Shown one piece after another: positions 23,073-35,915 of a DNA stretch of 64,000 nt. Under the pieces are notes generated by a model. It was not told where the DNA came from, made no database searches, and worked only from the letters and a program-made list of their open reading frames with translations. The number at the start of each line of letters is the position of its first letter. Positions within the stretch are counted from its first letter, which is position 1. This stretch comes from Cercis canadensis (Eukaryota > Streptophyta > Magnoliopsida > Fabales > Fabaceae), in the NCBI GenBank assembly GCA_003255065.1, contig QAOA01003126.1, positions 41,863-105,862 of the forward strand, given 5' to 3'. The translations under genes were made by a program, and so were the position numbers.

Positions 23073-26000
23073 AAGCAGATTGGGGAGATGTTGATGATCA
23101 CATCAAGTTTAAAGCTCACCTTGATAAGGAACGCTTGTATGAGTTCCTAGCAGGTCTGCATAAGGATTTGGATGAGGTTCGTGGCAGAATCTTAGGGAGA
23201 AGACCTCTGCCTGCCATTGGAGAGGCATTTGCTGAGGTTAGGCGTGAAGAAAACAGGAGAAGGGTGATGTTAGGAGACAAGGATCCTAAAACTGGCCAAA
23301 TAGAGGGTTCTGCCCTTTACACCAGAGGTTTTTCAGAGTCTAAATTCAAGATAGACAATGAAAACAAACAGAAAAAATATGGAGAAAGACCTGTATGCAG
23401 CCACTGCAAGAAGACTGGACATACCCGAGACACTTGTTTCCAACTCCATGGTGTTCCACCAGGTTGGAAGCCAAGGAACAAGAGAGAAGGGAAAGCTCAT
23501 CAAGTTACCTATGAAGAATCCAGTGGAGAGGATGTTGCTAATGTTCAGTTAACAAAGTCGCAGTTGGAGGTTCTACACCAGATCCTTGGCCGTTCCTCAT
23601 CTCCTATGTGCACCTTAGCTCTAAAAGGTACTGCTAATAAAGGAACGCTTGTATGAGTTCCTAGCAGGTCTGCATAAGGATTTGGTTTGGATGAGGTACG
23701 TGGCAAAATCTTGGGGAGAAGACCTCTACCAGCTATTGGAGAGGCATTTGTTGAGGTTAGGCATGAAGAAAATAGAAGAAGAGTGATGTTAGGAGACAAC
23801 AAGGATCCTAAGACTAGCCCAATGGAGAATTTTTCCCTTTACACCAAGGGTTTTTCAGAGTCTAAATTCCGAACAAACAATGAAAACAAACAGAAAAAAT
23901 ATGGAGAAAGACCTGTATGCAGCCACTGCAAGAAGACTGGACATACCCGAGACACTTGTTTCCAACTCCATGGGGTTCCACCAGGTTGGAAGCCAAGGAA
24001 CAAGAGAGAAGGGAAAGCTCATCAAGTTGCCTATGAAGAATCCAGTGGAGAGGATGTTGCTAATGTTCAGTTAACAAAGTCTCAGTTGGAGGATCTTCAC
24101 CAGCTCCTTGGCCATTCCTCATCCCCTACGTGCACCTTAGCTCTAAAAGGTACTGCTCATTCTGTTTCTACCCTTGACCTAGAACAATTAGCTTCTTGGA
24201 TATTTGATTCAAGAGCCTCATATCATATGATAGGTAACTCATCTCTATTTTCTGCTTATACCCCTTGCAAACATGATTTTCGGGTAAGAGTAGCAGGTGA
24301 TACTAGATCACCTGTTGCTGGTATTGGGACAATTAAATTGACTGATAATCTTGTCCTCGAATCTGTTCGCCATGTCCCAAACCTGTCTTGTAATCTAATA
24401 TCCATTAGCAAACTGACTAGGGACACTAAATGTCGTGTTAACTTCACCATGGTGTTCCACCAGGTTGGAAGCCAAGGAACAAGAGAGAAGGGAAAACTCA
24501 TCAAGTTACCTATGAAGAATCTCGGGAGCAGATCTCGGGGAAGATGATTGGCAGTGCTAGTATGGCTGATGGACTCTACTTTTGGAACAAGCATGCTTCT
24601 TTGAATAAACAAGCATTCACCGTCAATGTGTCCAATGTCTCTAATTCTAGTCAAATTATGATGTGGCATCGTAGGTTAGGTCACCCTAACTTCTTGTATC
24701 TCAAAAGTTTGTTTCCAAACTTATTTATTAATGAGAATCCTAGTTCTTTTTCTTATGAGATTTGTCAATTAGCAAAAAATACCCGAGCATCCTATGCTGC
24801 AAAACCCTACATTGCTTCTCGCCCATTTGCACTCATTCATAGTGATATTTGGGGAGCCTCCCGAGTTAAAAATATTTCAGGTGCTAGGTGGTTTATCACC
24901 TTTATAGATGATCACACACGGGTATACTGGGTATATCTCCTAAGGGAAAAATCTGAAGCCTCTCACACCTTACTACATTGCTTCTCGCCCATTTGCACTC
25001 ATTCATAGTGATATTTGGAGAGCCTCCCGAGCTAAAAATATTTCAGGTGCTAGGTGGTTTATCACCTTTATAGATGATCACACACGGGTATGCTGGGTAT
25101 ATCTCCTAAGGGAAAAATCTGAAGCCTCTCACACCTTCAAAAACTTCCACTCTATGGTCCAAAATCAGTTCCACACCAATATTCAAACCTTAAGGACTGA
25201 TAATGGCAGGGAGTATTTTAATTCTGTCTTAGGGGAATATCTTACATCCCATGGTATAATTCATGAGAGTTCTTGTGCCCATACCCCCCAACAAAATGGG
25301 ATTTCTGAGAGAAAAAACCACCACCTCCTAGAAGTCACTAGGTCCCTTATGTTTACCATGAATGTACCAAACTATCTATGGGGAGAGGCAGTTTTAACTG
25401 CAGCCTATCTCATAAACCGAATTCCATTCAAAGTTCTTAACCTTCATACACCACTCTCGGTTTTCCAAAAGAACTTTCCTCACTATAGGTTTTCCTCTCT
25501 AACTCCAAAAATATTTGGGTGTAAGGCCTTTGTTCACTCTCATTTTCCCGGACTGTCTAAACTTGATCCTAGGCACATAGGTGTGTGTTTATTGGGTACT
25601 CACCTACTCAAAAGGGATATAAATGCTACTCTCCCACTCTCAAACGCCTATTTGTGTCCAAAGATGTCTCCTTTTTTGAAACTGACCCTTACTTGCCCCC
25701 CTCTCAACTTCAGGGGGAGAATATAGGTGAAGTTTAGTGTAGGGAAATCAATTTTGAACCTGAATCTACACCTACTGATCCTGTACAGACAGAACTGAAA
25801 TCTGGACCTATAACCCTGCATTCTGACCCTACACCCTTACCTATCTCATACCCAAGTGTGGATCCCGTGCCTCCTAAAAATAGTCAACCAGAACCTGAAC
25901 CTGTGACAATACCAGAACCAGAACTTGAACCTGTGACAATACCAGAACCAGAACCTGAACCTGTGACAATACCAGAAACTGAACAACCAAAAATGCTTGT

Positions 26001-28055
26001 TTATTCAAGAAGGAATCCTTCATCAAAGGGAGATAAGTTAGACAAACAGCAAGGCCAAGAATCTGAGCCAAATATCTGCTCCAGCAGCACTAAGAGTCCT
26101 GCCAAACCAGCTCAGAACCATATAGAGCCACAGCAGAACCTTGAAGACTTCCCAATTGCCATTAGAAAAGGGGTAAGAACATGTACAAAACATCCTATCT
26201 CTAAATTTGTTTCATTGGATAATTTATCCCCTGGATTTCGTGCCTTTTCTGCTCATCTTTCCAAAACAGAAATTCCTAAAAATATAGATGAGGCCCTTTC
26301 CAAACCAGAATGGAAGAAAGCTATCTTAGAGGAGATGAATGCCCTTGAAAAAAATGGCACATGGGAGCTCAAGAACCTACCTACGGGGAAGAAAACAGTT
26401 GGCTGTAAATGAGTGTTCACCATTAAATACAAAAGTGATGGAAGCATAGACAGGTACAAAGCAAGGCTGGTTGCTAAGGGTTTTACTCAAACCTATGGGA
26501 TAGACTATCAAGAAACGTTTGCACCTGTGGCCAAACTGAACATAATAAGAGTTCTGTTGTCCTTGGCTGCAAATTCAGATTGGCCACTCCACCAACTAGA
26601 TGTGAAGAATGTCTTTCTCAATGGAAGGCTAAATGAAGAAGTTTACATGGACATACCACCTGGTTTTGAGGGGCAGAAAGGAAAGGTGTGCAGATTAAAA
26701 AGGGCTCTCTATGGGCTGAAACAGTCTCCTAGAGCATGGTTCGAAAGGCTGACCCAAGTTGTGAAGAAAAGAGGGTACAATCAGGGCCAAACAGATCACA
26801 CTATGTTTTTCAGACACTCAATAGACGGCAAAATCACCATCCTCATTGTCTATGTGGATGACATGGTTATAACCGGTAATGATTTAGGAGAAATTCAACT
26901 CTTGAAGAGATATCTCAGCACAGCATTTGAGCTAAAAGACCTAGGACCCCTAAAATATTTCCTAGGAATGGAGGTAGCTCGAAGTCACACCGGTATTTCC
27001 ATATCACAGAAAAAATATATGCTGGATCTGTTACAAGAAACTGGTATGTTGGGCTGTAAACCAGCTGATACACCTATGGAGCCTAATAAAAAACTAGGTG
27101 ATGAGGATGTAGGCAGTGACATAGACAAGGGAAGGTACCAGCGCCTTGTTGGTAGATTAATTTACCTCTCTCACACAAGGCCAGATATTGCATTCCCTGT
27201 AAGTGTAGTGAGCCAATTCATGCACTCTCCTAAAGAAGGGCACTTGGAGGCAGCCTACAGAATTTTGAGATATTTGAAAGGGACTCCTAGAAAGGGTCTA
27301 TTTTTTAGAAGGAGAGGTCCAAGATGTGTTGAAATCTTCACTGATGCAGATTGGGCAGGTTCTATCATTGATAGGCGCTCAACCTCAGGGTATTGCACTT
27401 ACATGTGGGGCAACCTTGTAACTTGGAGAAGCAAGAAACAATCTGTGGTTGCTCGAAGTATTGCTGAGGCTGAATATAGGGCCTTGGCTCATGGTGTATG
27501 TGAAGGTATTTGGCTAAAACGCATGTTAAGAGAGCTTCGGGTTCTTAGTTATATGCCTATAAAGCTCTACTGTGACAACAAAGCTGCTGTGAGTATTGCT
27601 CACAATCCTGTCCATCATGATAGAACTAAGCATGTGGAGATAGACAGACATTTCATCAAAGAAAAGATAGACAATGGTACTATTAATCTACGGTACCTGC
27701 CCACAGCACAACAAGTTGCAGATGTGCTTACCAAGAGCCTTCCTAAGCCTCGGTTTAATGCACTAACAAGCAAGCTGGGCATGATTAATATCTATGCCTC
27801 AGCTTGAGGGGGAGTGTTGGAATCCCGGAAGTTATGGGATTGAATCAGGATTGACAATCAAGGAGAATGATTGACTTTCCATATATAGCTCATTTAATAG
27901 GATAGCTGTAAATCCCTTAGATTAAGCTGTATTTATTTGTAATTTCCTAGATTAGGCTATTTCTGATTTCGAGGGATTGATTGGCTATATCAAATCCCTA
28001 TAAATTCACAGCTCCTTCACCATTTAGGTAAGGAAGCCAATATAGAATTTCTACA
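23073..28055 (+). mobile_element. Ty1/copia mosaic element (cassette copy III)
   Basis: A rearranged copia copy without a 5' LTR. It begins inside gag at 23073, directly after the telomere-like tract, and includes a second overlapping gag stretch, so gag is partly repeated. Protease, integrase (with a repeated stretch), linker (three repeat units), RT, RNase H and the 3' LTR (27815-28055) follow. It is broken, with roughly half a dozen breaks or rearrangements. Some segments, including ISERKN, are closer to the D/E/F/G subfamily, while others are diverged, so it looks like a mosaic of two copia sources. Its right flank is the same as that of B and C. Confidence 0.9.
27815..28055 (+). repeat. 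copia 3' LTR (cassette copy III)
   Basis: 241 bp with TG...CA ends, after the purine tract. The right flank is ATTATTATAGGCTAG, as in the other two cassette copies. Confidence 0.95.
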
Positions 28056-28234
28056 ATTATTATAGGCTAGTTTCACACCACAAAAACAAAATGATCACAA
28101 ATTTAAACTTTAACCAAGATAGCAACATGGGTCAGTGATAAAATTGATATAAACTTCAGAAAGATAAACGAAATTTGCATCTTCAATTAATAGAAGCTAT
28201 GAATCCAAAGAGGCATAGAAGAAGAGAAACATAC

Positions 28235-28385
28235 CAACATTGGCAAAGAGAAGAGTGAGGTCATTGTGGGGCACAAAAAGGCTCGATTTCCAGTTCACAT
28301 GATTCTTCTCCTCAAAGAATTAGATGTACGTGTCCCTGATGCGCTTCATCGGCCACTCTATTTCCTATGACTCTTCCCCGAGCAT
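28235..28385 (-). pseudogene. alanyl-tRNA synthetase first-exon fragment (copy III)
   Basis: Third copy of the synthetase fragment, from an ATG at 28385 to the GTATG donor at 28234-28230. The [11 protein letters not shown] motif and the same in-frame stops are present. Only a few bases differ from copies I and II, in line with a recent duplication. The intron-like DNA at 28056-28234 and the upstream DNA at 28386-28659 are also shared. Confidence 0.78.
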
Positions 28386-28659
28386 GACGGCAGAGGAGGA
28401 ACAAATTCGAAACAATCAAATTAATTGAACCTTTATTCATTTTGAATCCAAATCAAAATTAAAGTTGAAAAAAACAGCATACTAGATAAGTTGGAGTGTG
28501 CATAGCAGGTCACTGATACGCGCATTTTACTACCACTATAACCCTCTGCTGAGCTGCAAGTTCATCAAGGAACAAAGAAAGGGAAAATAATTGAAAAATG
28601 ATAGTCTTGAATAAATATTTACCACAAAGAAAGCATTAACCAATTCTTAACTTGATTAA

Positions 28660-31478
28660 CCACTATGAACAAGATCACAATCAAATATAGATTCCTTATC
28701 CCAAAACTGGAAGAAATGTTTGATCAATTGGCTGGTGCTAAGGTGTTTTCTAAAATGGATCTAAGAAGCGACTACCACCAAATCAAAATAAGTGGAGGTG
28801 AATGGAAGATAGCTTTTAAGGCACCAAATGGCTTGTATGAGTGGTTGATGATGCCTTTTGGCCTTTCTAATGCACCAAGCACATTCATGAGAGTCATGAT
28901 TGAGGTACTAACGCCTTTTTTGCAATCATTTGTTGTTGTCTATTTTGACGATATTTTGATTTACAATAGAACCAAGACAGAACATTTAATTCATCTGCAC
29001 AAGGTTCTGGAGACACTTTATCATGAGAGACTCCTTATACTTTTTGTGTTGAGGTTTTATTTTTGGGATTTATTGTTTTAGCCCAAGGGTTAAAACCATA
29101 TCCTGGAAAAGTTTGTGCTATTACAGAATGACCAGTCCCACAAACAATCCAGGAAGTTAGAAGCTTTCATGGCTTAGCCTCATTTTATAGAAGATTTATC
29201 AAAAGTTTAAGCTCTATTATGAACCCAATTACTGAATGCTTGAAGAATACTCAATTCACATGGACAAAATCTGCCTAAAGAGCTTTTGAGGAGATTAAAA
29301 ATTGTATGACTAAAGCACCAATCCTTGTGTTGCTAGATTTTGAAAAATTATTTGTTGTAGAATGTGATGCATCTCACTTAGGCATTGGAGCTATTCTTAG
29401 CCAATATGGACAACCAGTTGAGTTTAGATGCCAAGTGGTGATATTCCACTTTTGATTTGAAATTTTATGCTTTAGTACGGACTATTCAACATTGGCAGCA
29501 CTACATAGCTTATCGGGAATTTGTGGCTCACTCTAATCATCAAGCATTTAAGGTCTTTAAGTTCTAAAAAGAAGCTCAATGAACGTCATGCCAAGTGGAG
29601 TTCCTATCTTAATGAGTTTAATTTCTCTTTGAAATATAAAACTAGAGAGTCTAATGTTGTTGCAGATGCTTTAAGTAGATGCTCTCTACTCTTTATAGTA
29701 ATGAGCACCCAAGTTACTGGCTTTGAAGAGTTGAAGCATCAGCATAGCACTGATCCTAATTTCTGCCAAAATTTGGAAGAATTACAGAAGTCCAATATGG
29801 CAGAAAAATTGCCTTTTAGGCTACATGATGGATTTTTATTTAAAGGCAATAAATTGTGCATTGCAAGGAGTTCTTTACAAGAACAAATCATCTGGGAACT
29901 TCATGGGAATGGTGACAGATCGTTACTATTGGCAAAAAATGCTTAAGGATGTGGACAGGTGCGTGAAAATATGCTCAATTTGCCAATTTGGCAAGGGAAG
30001 CTCACAAAACACTAGTCTGTACACTCCATTGCCTGAGCTAAAAGCACCATGGATCCATTTTAGCATGGATTTTGTCTTGGGGCTTCTAAAGACAACAAAG
30101 GAGTATGATGCCACTAAATGATTGTAGTGGACCGATTTTCAAAAATGGTACATTTTTTACCCTACTCGAAAGTTGTTGATGCTTCACATATTGCTAAATT
30201 GTTCTTTCGAGAAGTGGTTAGGCTACATGGAGTTCCAACATCTATTGTTTCTGATAGAGATGTCAAATTCATGGGACATTTCTAGAGATCTTTATGGAGG
30301 AAGCTTGGAACTCAACTAAAATACTCCAGCACTTGCCATCCACAAACTGATGGTCAAACAAAAGTGGTGAATAAGAGTACTGAGGTATCTTGTGGGAAAT
30401 CATGTGAAGACATGTGATTTTGTGATACCACAGGCTGAATTTGCATATAACAAATTCAGTGAACTTAACTATTAGAAAACACCTTTTGAAGTAGTATATG
30501 GCCTTAAACCACAAAATGTGCTTGATTTGGTGCCTTTACCACAAAAGGCTAGGGTGAGTGATGATGGGGAGGCATTTGCTGATCATGTCCAACAGGTTCA
30601 TAAGGAGGTCAGAGAGGCCTTAAGATCCAGCATCTTAAGATCCAGCAATGATGATTATCCAACTGCTGCCAACCGGTATCGTTGTATACAAGAGTTTGAA
30701 GAGGGTGACATGGTGTTAGTGCATTTGAGGCGAGAGCGATTTCCTAAGGGTACTTACCATAAGCTCAAGTCAAGAAAGTTCAGGCCGTGTAAGGTGTTGA
30801 AGAAAATCAACTCTAATGCCTACTTAATAGAGTTGCTTTCTAATCTCCAAATCAGCCAAATCTTCAATGTGGCAAATTTGTATACTTATGAAGGATTTGA
30901 AAAGGGAACGACTCCAATTGCTGAGCATTGCCCACAGTGCAGCAAGAAGTTATTGAAGATGTACTTGATGTGAAGGAGGTGAAGTTTAGGAGGGGAAATC
31001 AATATCGGCGATTTTGGTGAAATTGTTAGGTAACCCAGCTACTAAAAGCACTTGGATTGCAGAGGAGGAGATGAAACGGATTGACCTAGAGACTTATGCA
31101 GAAGTTTGTAATGTTTTTGCTCCAGATACCAGCCCACTTTCAAGAAGGGGGGATTGATGTAGGAGCATCACGTTTACTGCATTTTCTATTTTATACGTGT
31201 GTTTTAATCTTATTTAAGTAGTCATGTGTCTAGCATGTGACCTTTCTAATTTCTGGACTTATATTAGATTTGGGCTTGTGTACTGTTGGGCTAGGTTAAT
31301 ACTAGACTTATAAACTCTAGTATAAATAACTTAAGATCTACTGTAAGCAACAACTTTTCAGAATATAATTTCAATTACCAGAGGTTTCTACATATTAGAA
31401 CCCTGCTCTATGTTCCTATCTCAATCTCTACCCTCAAATTGTCCTTAATTCTTGCTGTTTGGCCCCAATACTACATCA
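28660..31478 (+). mobile_element. Ty3/gypsy element, 5'-truncated (copy III)
   Basis: Third copy of the truncated gypsy fossil, with RT ([11 protein letters not shown]), RNase H, integrase pieces, C-terminal region, purine tract and a complete 3' LTR at 31155-31478. It is heavily broken in the same way as the other two copies. It is closer to copy II than to copy I: both lack the integrase-segment duplication of copy I, and both have complete LTRs followed by the long telomere-like tract. Confidence 0.9.
31155..31478 (+). repeat. gypsy 3' LTR, complete (copy III)
   Basis: 324 bp with TGATGTAG...CTACATCA ends, nearly identical to 20973-21296. Confidence 0.9.
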
Positions 31479-32375
31479 CCTAGAGACTAAACCCTTAATC
31501 CTTGGTCTTAAACCCTAAGCCCTAGAAAATAAACCTAAACCCTAGTCTCTTGACCTTAGACCCTAAACCATAAATCATAGACCCTTTACAATTAACCTTT
31601 AATCTAAATTCTTAAACCTTATAGTCTTATCCCTAGATCCTAAAACTAGACCCTAAACCCTAGACATTAAGCATAAACCCTAAATTGTACACTTTAAACC
31701 CTAAACCTAGAACACTTAACCTAAACGCTAGTCCCTTAACCCTAGATGCTAAATCATAGATCCTTAACACTAAACCCTACACCTTTTACCCAAAACCCTA
31801 GACACTAAACTCTTGATCCTAATCTCTAAAATCTTAGATCTTGTACCTTAAACTCATAACCCATAACCCTAAATTCTAAACCTTAGACACTAATACCTAA
31901 AGCCCCTAGGCCGTGAACCATACACACTAAACCAAAAATCTTAAGCCCTAATCCATATGCCCTAACCCTAGAACCTAAATCCTATATCCTAATCACAAAA
32001 CCTTAGATCCTAAATCCTAAACTCTTGTACCCTAAACTCATGACCCTTAACCCTAAATCTTAAACTAAACCATATACATTAAACCTTGGGCCCTAAATCC
32101 TAGAGCCTTAACCTTAAACCCTAAATAAAAAACTATACACATTAAACAAAAAATTCTAAGCCCTAAACCTTAGACCCTAAATATCAAACCCTAGACCCTA
32201 AACCTTAGAGCCTTAAACCTAAACCCTTGAACCTTGGTCCTAAATCCTAAACTCTAAAAAATAAACCGTAAATCCTATACTAAACCTTAAACACTAAACT
32301 GTAGATGGTTAATCTAAATCTTAAATTCTAAACCCTAAACACATAACTCATAACCTTAAATCCTAAGCCTCAAAA
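31479..32375 (+). repeat. degenerate telomere-like tract, CCCTAAA strand (copy III)
   Basis: About 0.9 kb, almost identical to 21297-22195. It starts at the gypsy LTR end and is followed by the same non-repetitive spacer (about 32376-32440). Confidence 0.88.
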
Positions 32376-32439
32376 GTGTTACAAAGATGTATATTTTCTA
32401 AATTGGGCCAAATAAAATCTAGTGCAGGGCACTATCAAA

Positions 32440-35400
32440 AAGTTTAGGATTTGGGGTTTCATGCTTAGGGTTAAAAATTTAAGGTTTAATGTCTAGGGAT
32501 TAGGATTTAGGGTATAAGTTCTACGATTTAAGATTTAAGGTCAAGAGTTTAGAGTTTAGGGTCTAAGGTTTAGAATTTAGGAATTAGATTTAGTGTTTAG
32601 GATTATGGCTCTAGGGTTTAGATTTTAGGTATTAGGATTAAGAATCCATAATTAATCTTAAGGGTTTAGGGTCTAAGATTTAGCATTAAGGCTCTAGGGA
32701 TTAGGGTTAAGCATTTAGAGTTTAAGTTAACGGTCTAAAATTTAGGTTTTAGTATTAAGGCTCTAGGGTTTAAGATTTAGGGTTATGTCTCAAGGGTTTA
32801 GGGATTAGGATCTAAGGTTAAGTATAAGGTTTTAGGGTTAAGGATTTAAGGCTTAGGGCTTAATGTTGAGGGGTCAAAGGTGTAAGGTTTACAGTTAAGG
32901 GTCTAGGGCTTCTTGTTTAAGGTTAAGTATAAAGGGTTTAAGGTTTTGTGCTTAGTGTTAGACATATAAGGTTTAGGTTAAAGGTCTAGGATTAAGGTTA
33001 AGGATGTAGGATAGTTAAGAGTGTAAGATTTAGAGTTTAGGATTCATTGTTTACAGTTTAGTGTTTAAGGTCTAGGGTTTAGTGTTAAAGCCTATAAGGT
33101 CTAGGTTTAAGGGTTTAAGATTACCGGTCAAGAGTTTAAGGTATATGATCTAGGATTAAGCATCCAAGGTTTAGGTTTAGGGTCTAGGCTTTTGAGTTTA
33201 AGATCTTGGTTTTAAGTTTGAGAATCAAGAGTTTAGGGTTTAGGTTTCATTTTTAGTGTTAAACATTGCATTTAGGGTTGAAGGTATAAGTTTAAAGGCT
33301 GAAAGGGTTTAGTGTCTAAGGTGTATGGTTTAGAACCTAGGGTTAAAGATCATGACTTCAGAGGTTAAGGGTTTACGTTAAAGGTCTATGGGTTAGGGCT
33401 TATGATCTAAGGTTTAGGATTTAAGGATTAGAGTTAAACATCTAGGATTTAAGATTAGGTTAAAGGTCTAGAGTTTAGGGTTTAGGATTTATTGTCTAGG
33501 ATTTTGTATTTAGGGTTACGAGTCATGAGTTTAAGGTATAGGACCTAGGGTTCAACATCTAAGGTTTACGATACGAATTAGGTTAAAGGTCTATGATTTA
33601 GGGATTTGTATCTAAGATTTAGGGTTTACGAATTAGGGCTTTGGATCTAGAGTATAGAGTTTAGGAATTAGGGCTTTGTATTTAAGGTTTACAGTTTAGT
33701 GTTTAGGGTTATATCTATAAGGTTTAAGATTTAGAGTTTAGCATCTAGGGTTAAGGTTAAGGTTCTAGGATTTAAGATTAGGTTAAAAGTCTAAGGTTTA
33801 GTGTCTAAAATTTTGGGTTACGAGTCATAAGTTTAAGATTATAGATTTTGAATTAAGGGTTAAGCATCTAAGTTTGAGATTAAGGGTATAAGATTTAGGT
33901 TTTAAGGTTTAGGATTTAGGGTTTAAGGTTTAAAGTTAAGAATCTAGAATTTAGTGTTTAAGATTTCAAAGTTAAATCACTAGGATTTAGGGTTTAAAAA
34001 ATAAGGCTAAGCAACTAGGGGTTAGGATTAGGTTAAAAGTTAGGATTTAAGGTTTATAATTTAGGGTTTCAGGTCTTGAGTTTAAGCTATAGAATCTAGT
34101 GTTTAGGTTAAGAGATTATGATTTAGAGTTTAGGGTCTAAGATTTAGGATTCATGGTTTTGGTCAAGGGCTTAGGATCAACGGTTTAGAATTTAGGATTT
34201 AGAGTTTAGGGTTTTGAATTTAATGTTTAGAGTTTAAGGTTTATGTTTTAGGATTTAAAGTTAAGTTTCTAGGATATAAGGTTAGGGTCTATGATCTAGG
34301 TTTTAGGGTTTAGTGTCTAGGGTTAAGATTTAGGATTACAAGTCAAGAGTTTAAGGTATAAGATCTTGGGTTAAGCATCTAGGGTTTAGGTTTAGGATAT
34401 AGGATTTTGGGTTAAGCATCTAGGTTTGAGATTCAGGGTAAAGTGTTTAGGGTGAAAAGTTTCGAGTTAAAGTTTTAAGATTTAAGGACTAAGTTTCAAG
34501 GTACAGTGTCTAGAGCTTAGGGTTTAAATTTATAGTTTAGGTTTTAAGATTGTGGCACTAGCGTTTAAGTATTTAGGATTGAGGTTTAAGGGATTAGGAT
34601 CTAGGTGGTTTAGGGTTAAAGTTCTAGAGTTTGGAGTTATGGGATTAAAGTTAAGCATCTAGAGTTTAGGTTAAGGGTCTAGGGTGTATATTTTAAAGTT
34701 AAGGATATGAGGTTTAAGGTTTAGGATTAAAGACATAATAGTTTAGGGTTTAGAGTTTAAAGACTATAATTTGGGGTTTAGTTTCTAAAGTTTAGGATTT
34801 ACGATTAAGGGTCATGAGCTTAGGGTATTGGATCAAGTGTTTTGTGTTAAGCATCTTTAGATTAAGGGTATATGATTTCGTAGGATATTGGGTTTAAGAT
34901 TTAGGGTCTAGGATTTAAGGTTTAGTTTTTATGGTTTGGGTCTAGGGTTTATGATGTAGATTTTATGGTTTAGGATTTAGAATTTTTGGTTTAAAGGTTT
35001 TGGGTTGGCTTAGGGTTTACATTAACAGTCTAAGGTTTAGGATTAAGAGTCTACGGTCCAAAGATTAGAGTTAAGAGCCTAGGGTTTAGGTCAAAGGTGT
35101 AGTGTTTATTGTTCAGGGCATACGGTTTAATCTTTAGAATCTAGGATTTAAGGTTTAAAATTAAGGGCTTAGAGTATACATTAATAGTCTAGGATTTAAG
35201 GTTTATTGTCTAAGATTTAGCATATATGGTTAAAGGTCATGAGTTTAGAGTATAAGGTCTAGGGTTTTGGATTAAGCATGTAGAATTAAGGTTAAGGGTC
35301 TAGAGTTTTGAGTTTAAGATTAAGGGTTGTGCCTAGAATTTAGAATTATGTCTAGGATTTAGGATCTAGTGTTTAGGGATTAGGGTTCAGAGTTTATGCT

Positions 35401-35490
35401 TTAAGTTTAGGATTTAAGATTTAGTGTATAGGGTTTACAATTTAGAATTTAGGAATCAGGGTTAAGCATCTAGGGTTGAGATTAAGGTGA
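32440..35490 (-). repeat. degenerate telomere-like tract, TTTAGGG strand (copy III, full)
   Basis: About 3.05 kb of TTTAGGG variants. The first 0.8 kb equals 22258-23063. The remaining 2.2 kb is found only here, which suggests this is the complete tract and that copy II was cut short. It ends near 35490, and DNA shared with 9603-9894 begins about 25 bp later. Confidence 0.88.
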
Positions 35491-35574
35491 TAATTGTAAG
35501 CCTATCATGGAGATGAAATTAAAAGCACATGTTTTGAAATACTACAAAATGCATTTTTTAATGCAAAAACATAC

Positions 35575-35637
35575 CTGATACTCTTTCTTCTAATGGGCCA
35601 TTCTGAGCATCATGAAAATTCTCATAGTCACGTAGCC
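35575..35637 (-). pseudogene. host exon fragment, unidentified gene (copy 2)
   Basis: Second copy of the exon-like piece at 9662-9724, reading RDYENFHDAQNGPLEERVS on the minus strand with a GTATG donor at its 3' end. The acceptor is changed (TTTTAAGG instead of TTTTAGGG). The surrounding shared block is 35517-35805. Some substitutions separate it from copy 1, so this pair is older than the cassette copies. I do not recognise the protein. Confidence 0.5.
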
Positions 35638-35807
35638 TTAAAATCAAATACTTATAGTTACCAATCAAGACTGAACAATATAAAATTAAAGGAGCAAAAA
35701 AGCCAAATTGCAAGTTCTAATTTTTAAATCATATACAAGCATTGAATGAAGAAACTCCTATTGGACAGAATTGCATAACTAATTGAGCAAGCAAACCATA
35801 TAACATA

Positions 35808-35915
35808 GGTATGGTTCTCTTCTTCTATGCCTCTTTGAATTAACTAAAGATGCTAATTTTGTTAATCTTTCCTAAGTTTATATCATTTTTTTCACCGACC
35901 CATGTTGCTATATTA
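35808..35915 (+). other. inverted piece of alanyl-tRNA synthetase intron
   Basis: Starting GTATGGTTCTCTTCTTCTAT on the plus strand, this stretch is a diverged reverse-complement match to the intron-like DNA next to the synthetase exon fragments (for example 5940-6074). No coding part of the exon lies before it. The divergence is clearly greater than among the three cassette copies, so it is an older or independently derived copy. Confidence 0.55.

Noticed and set aside
21297-35490. CRISPR-like or other spaced-repeat array
   Set aside because: The repeats are heptamer variants without constant spacers. Nothing in the window has repeat-spacer structure, and the DNA is from a plant nucleus.
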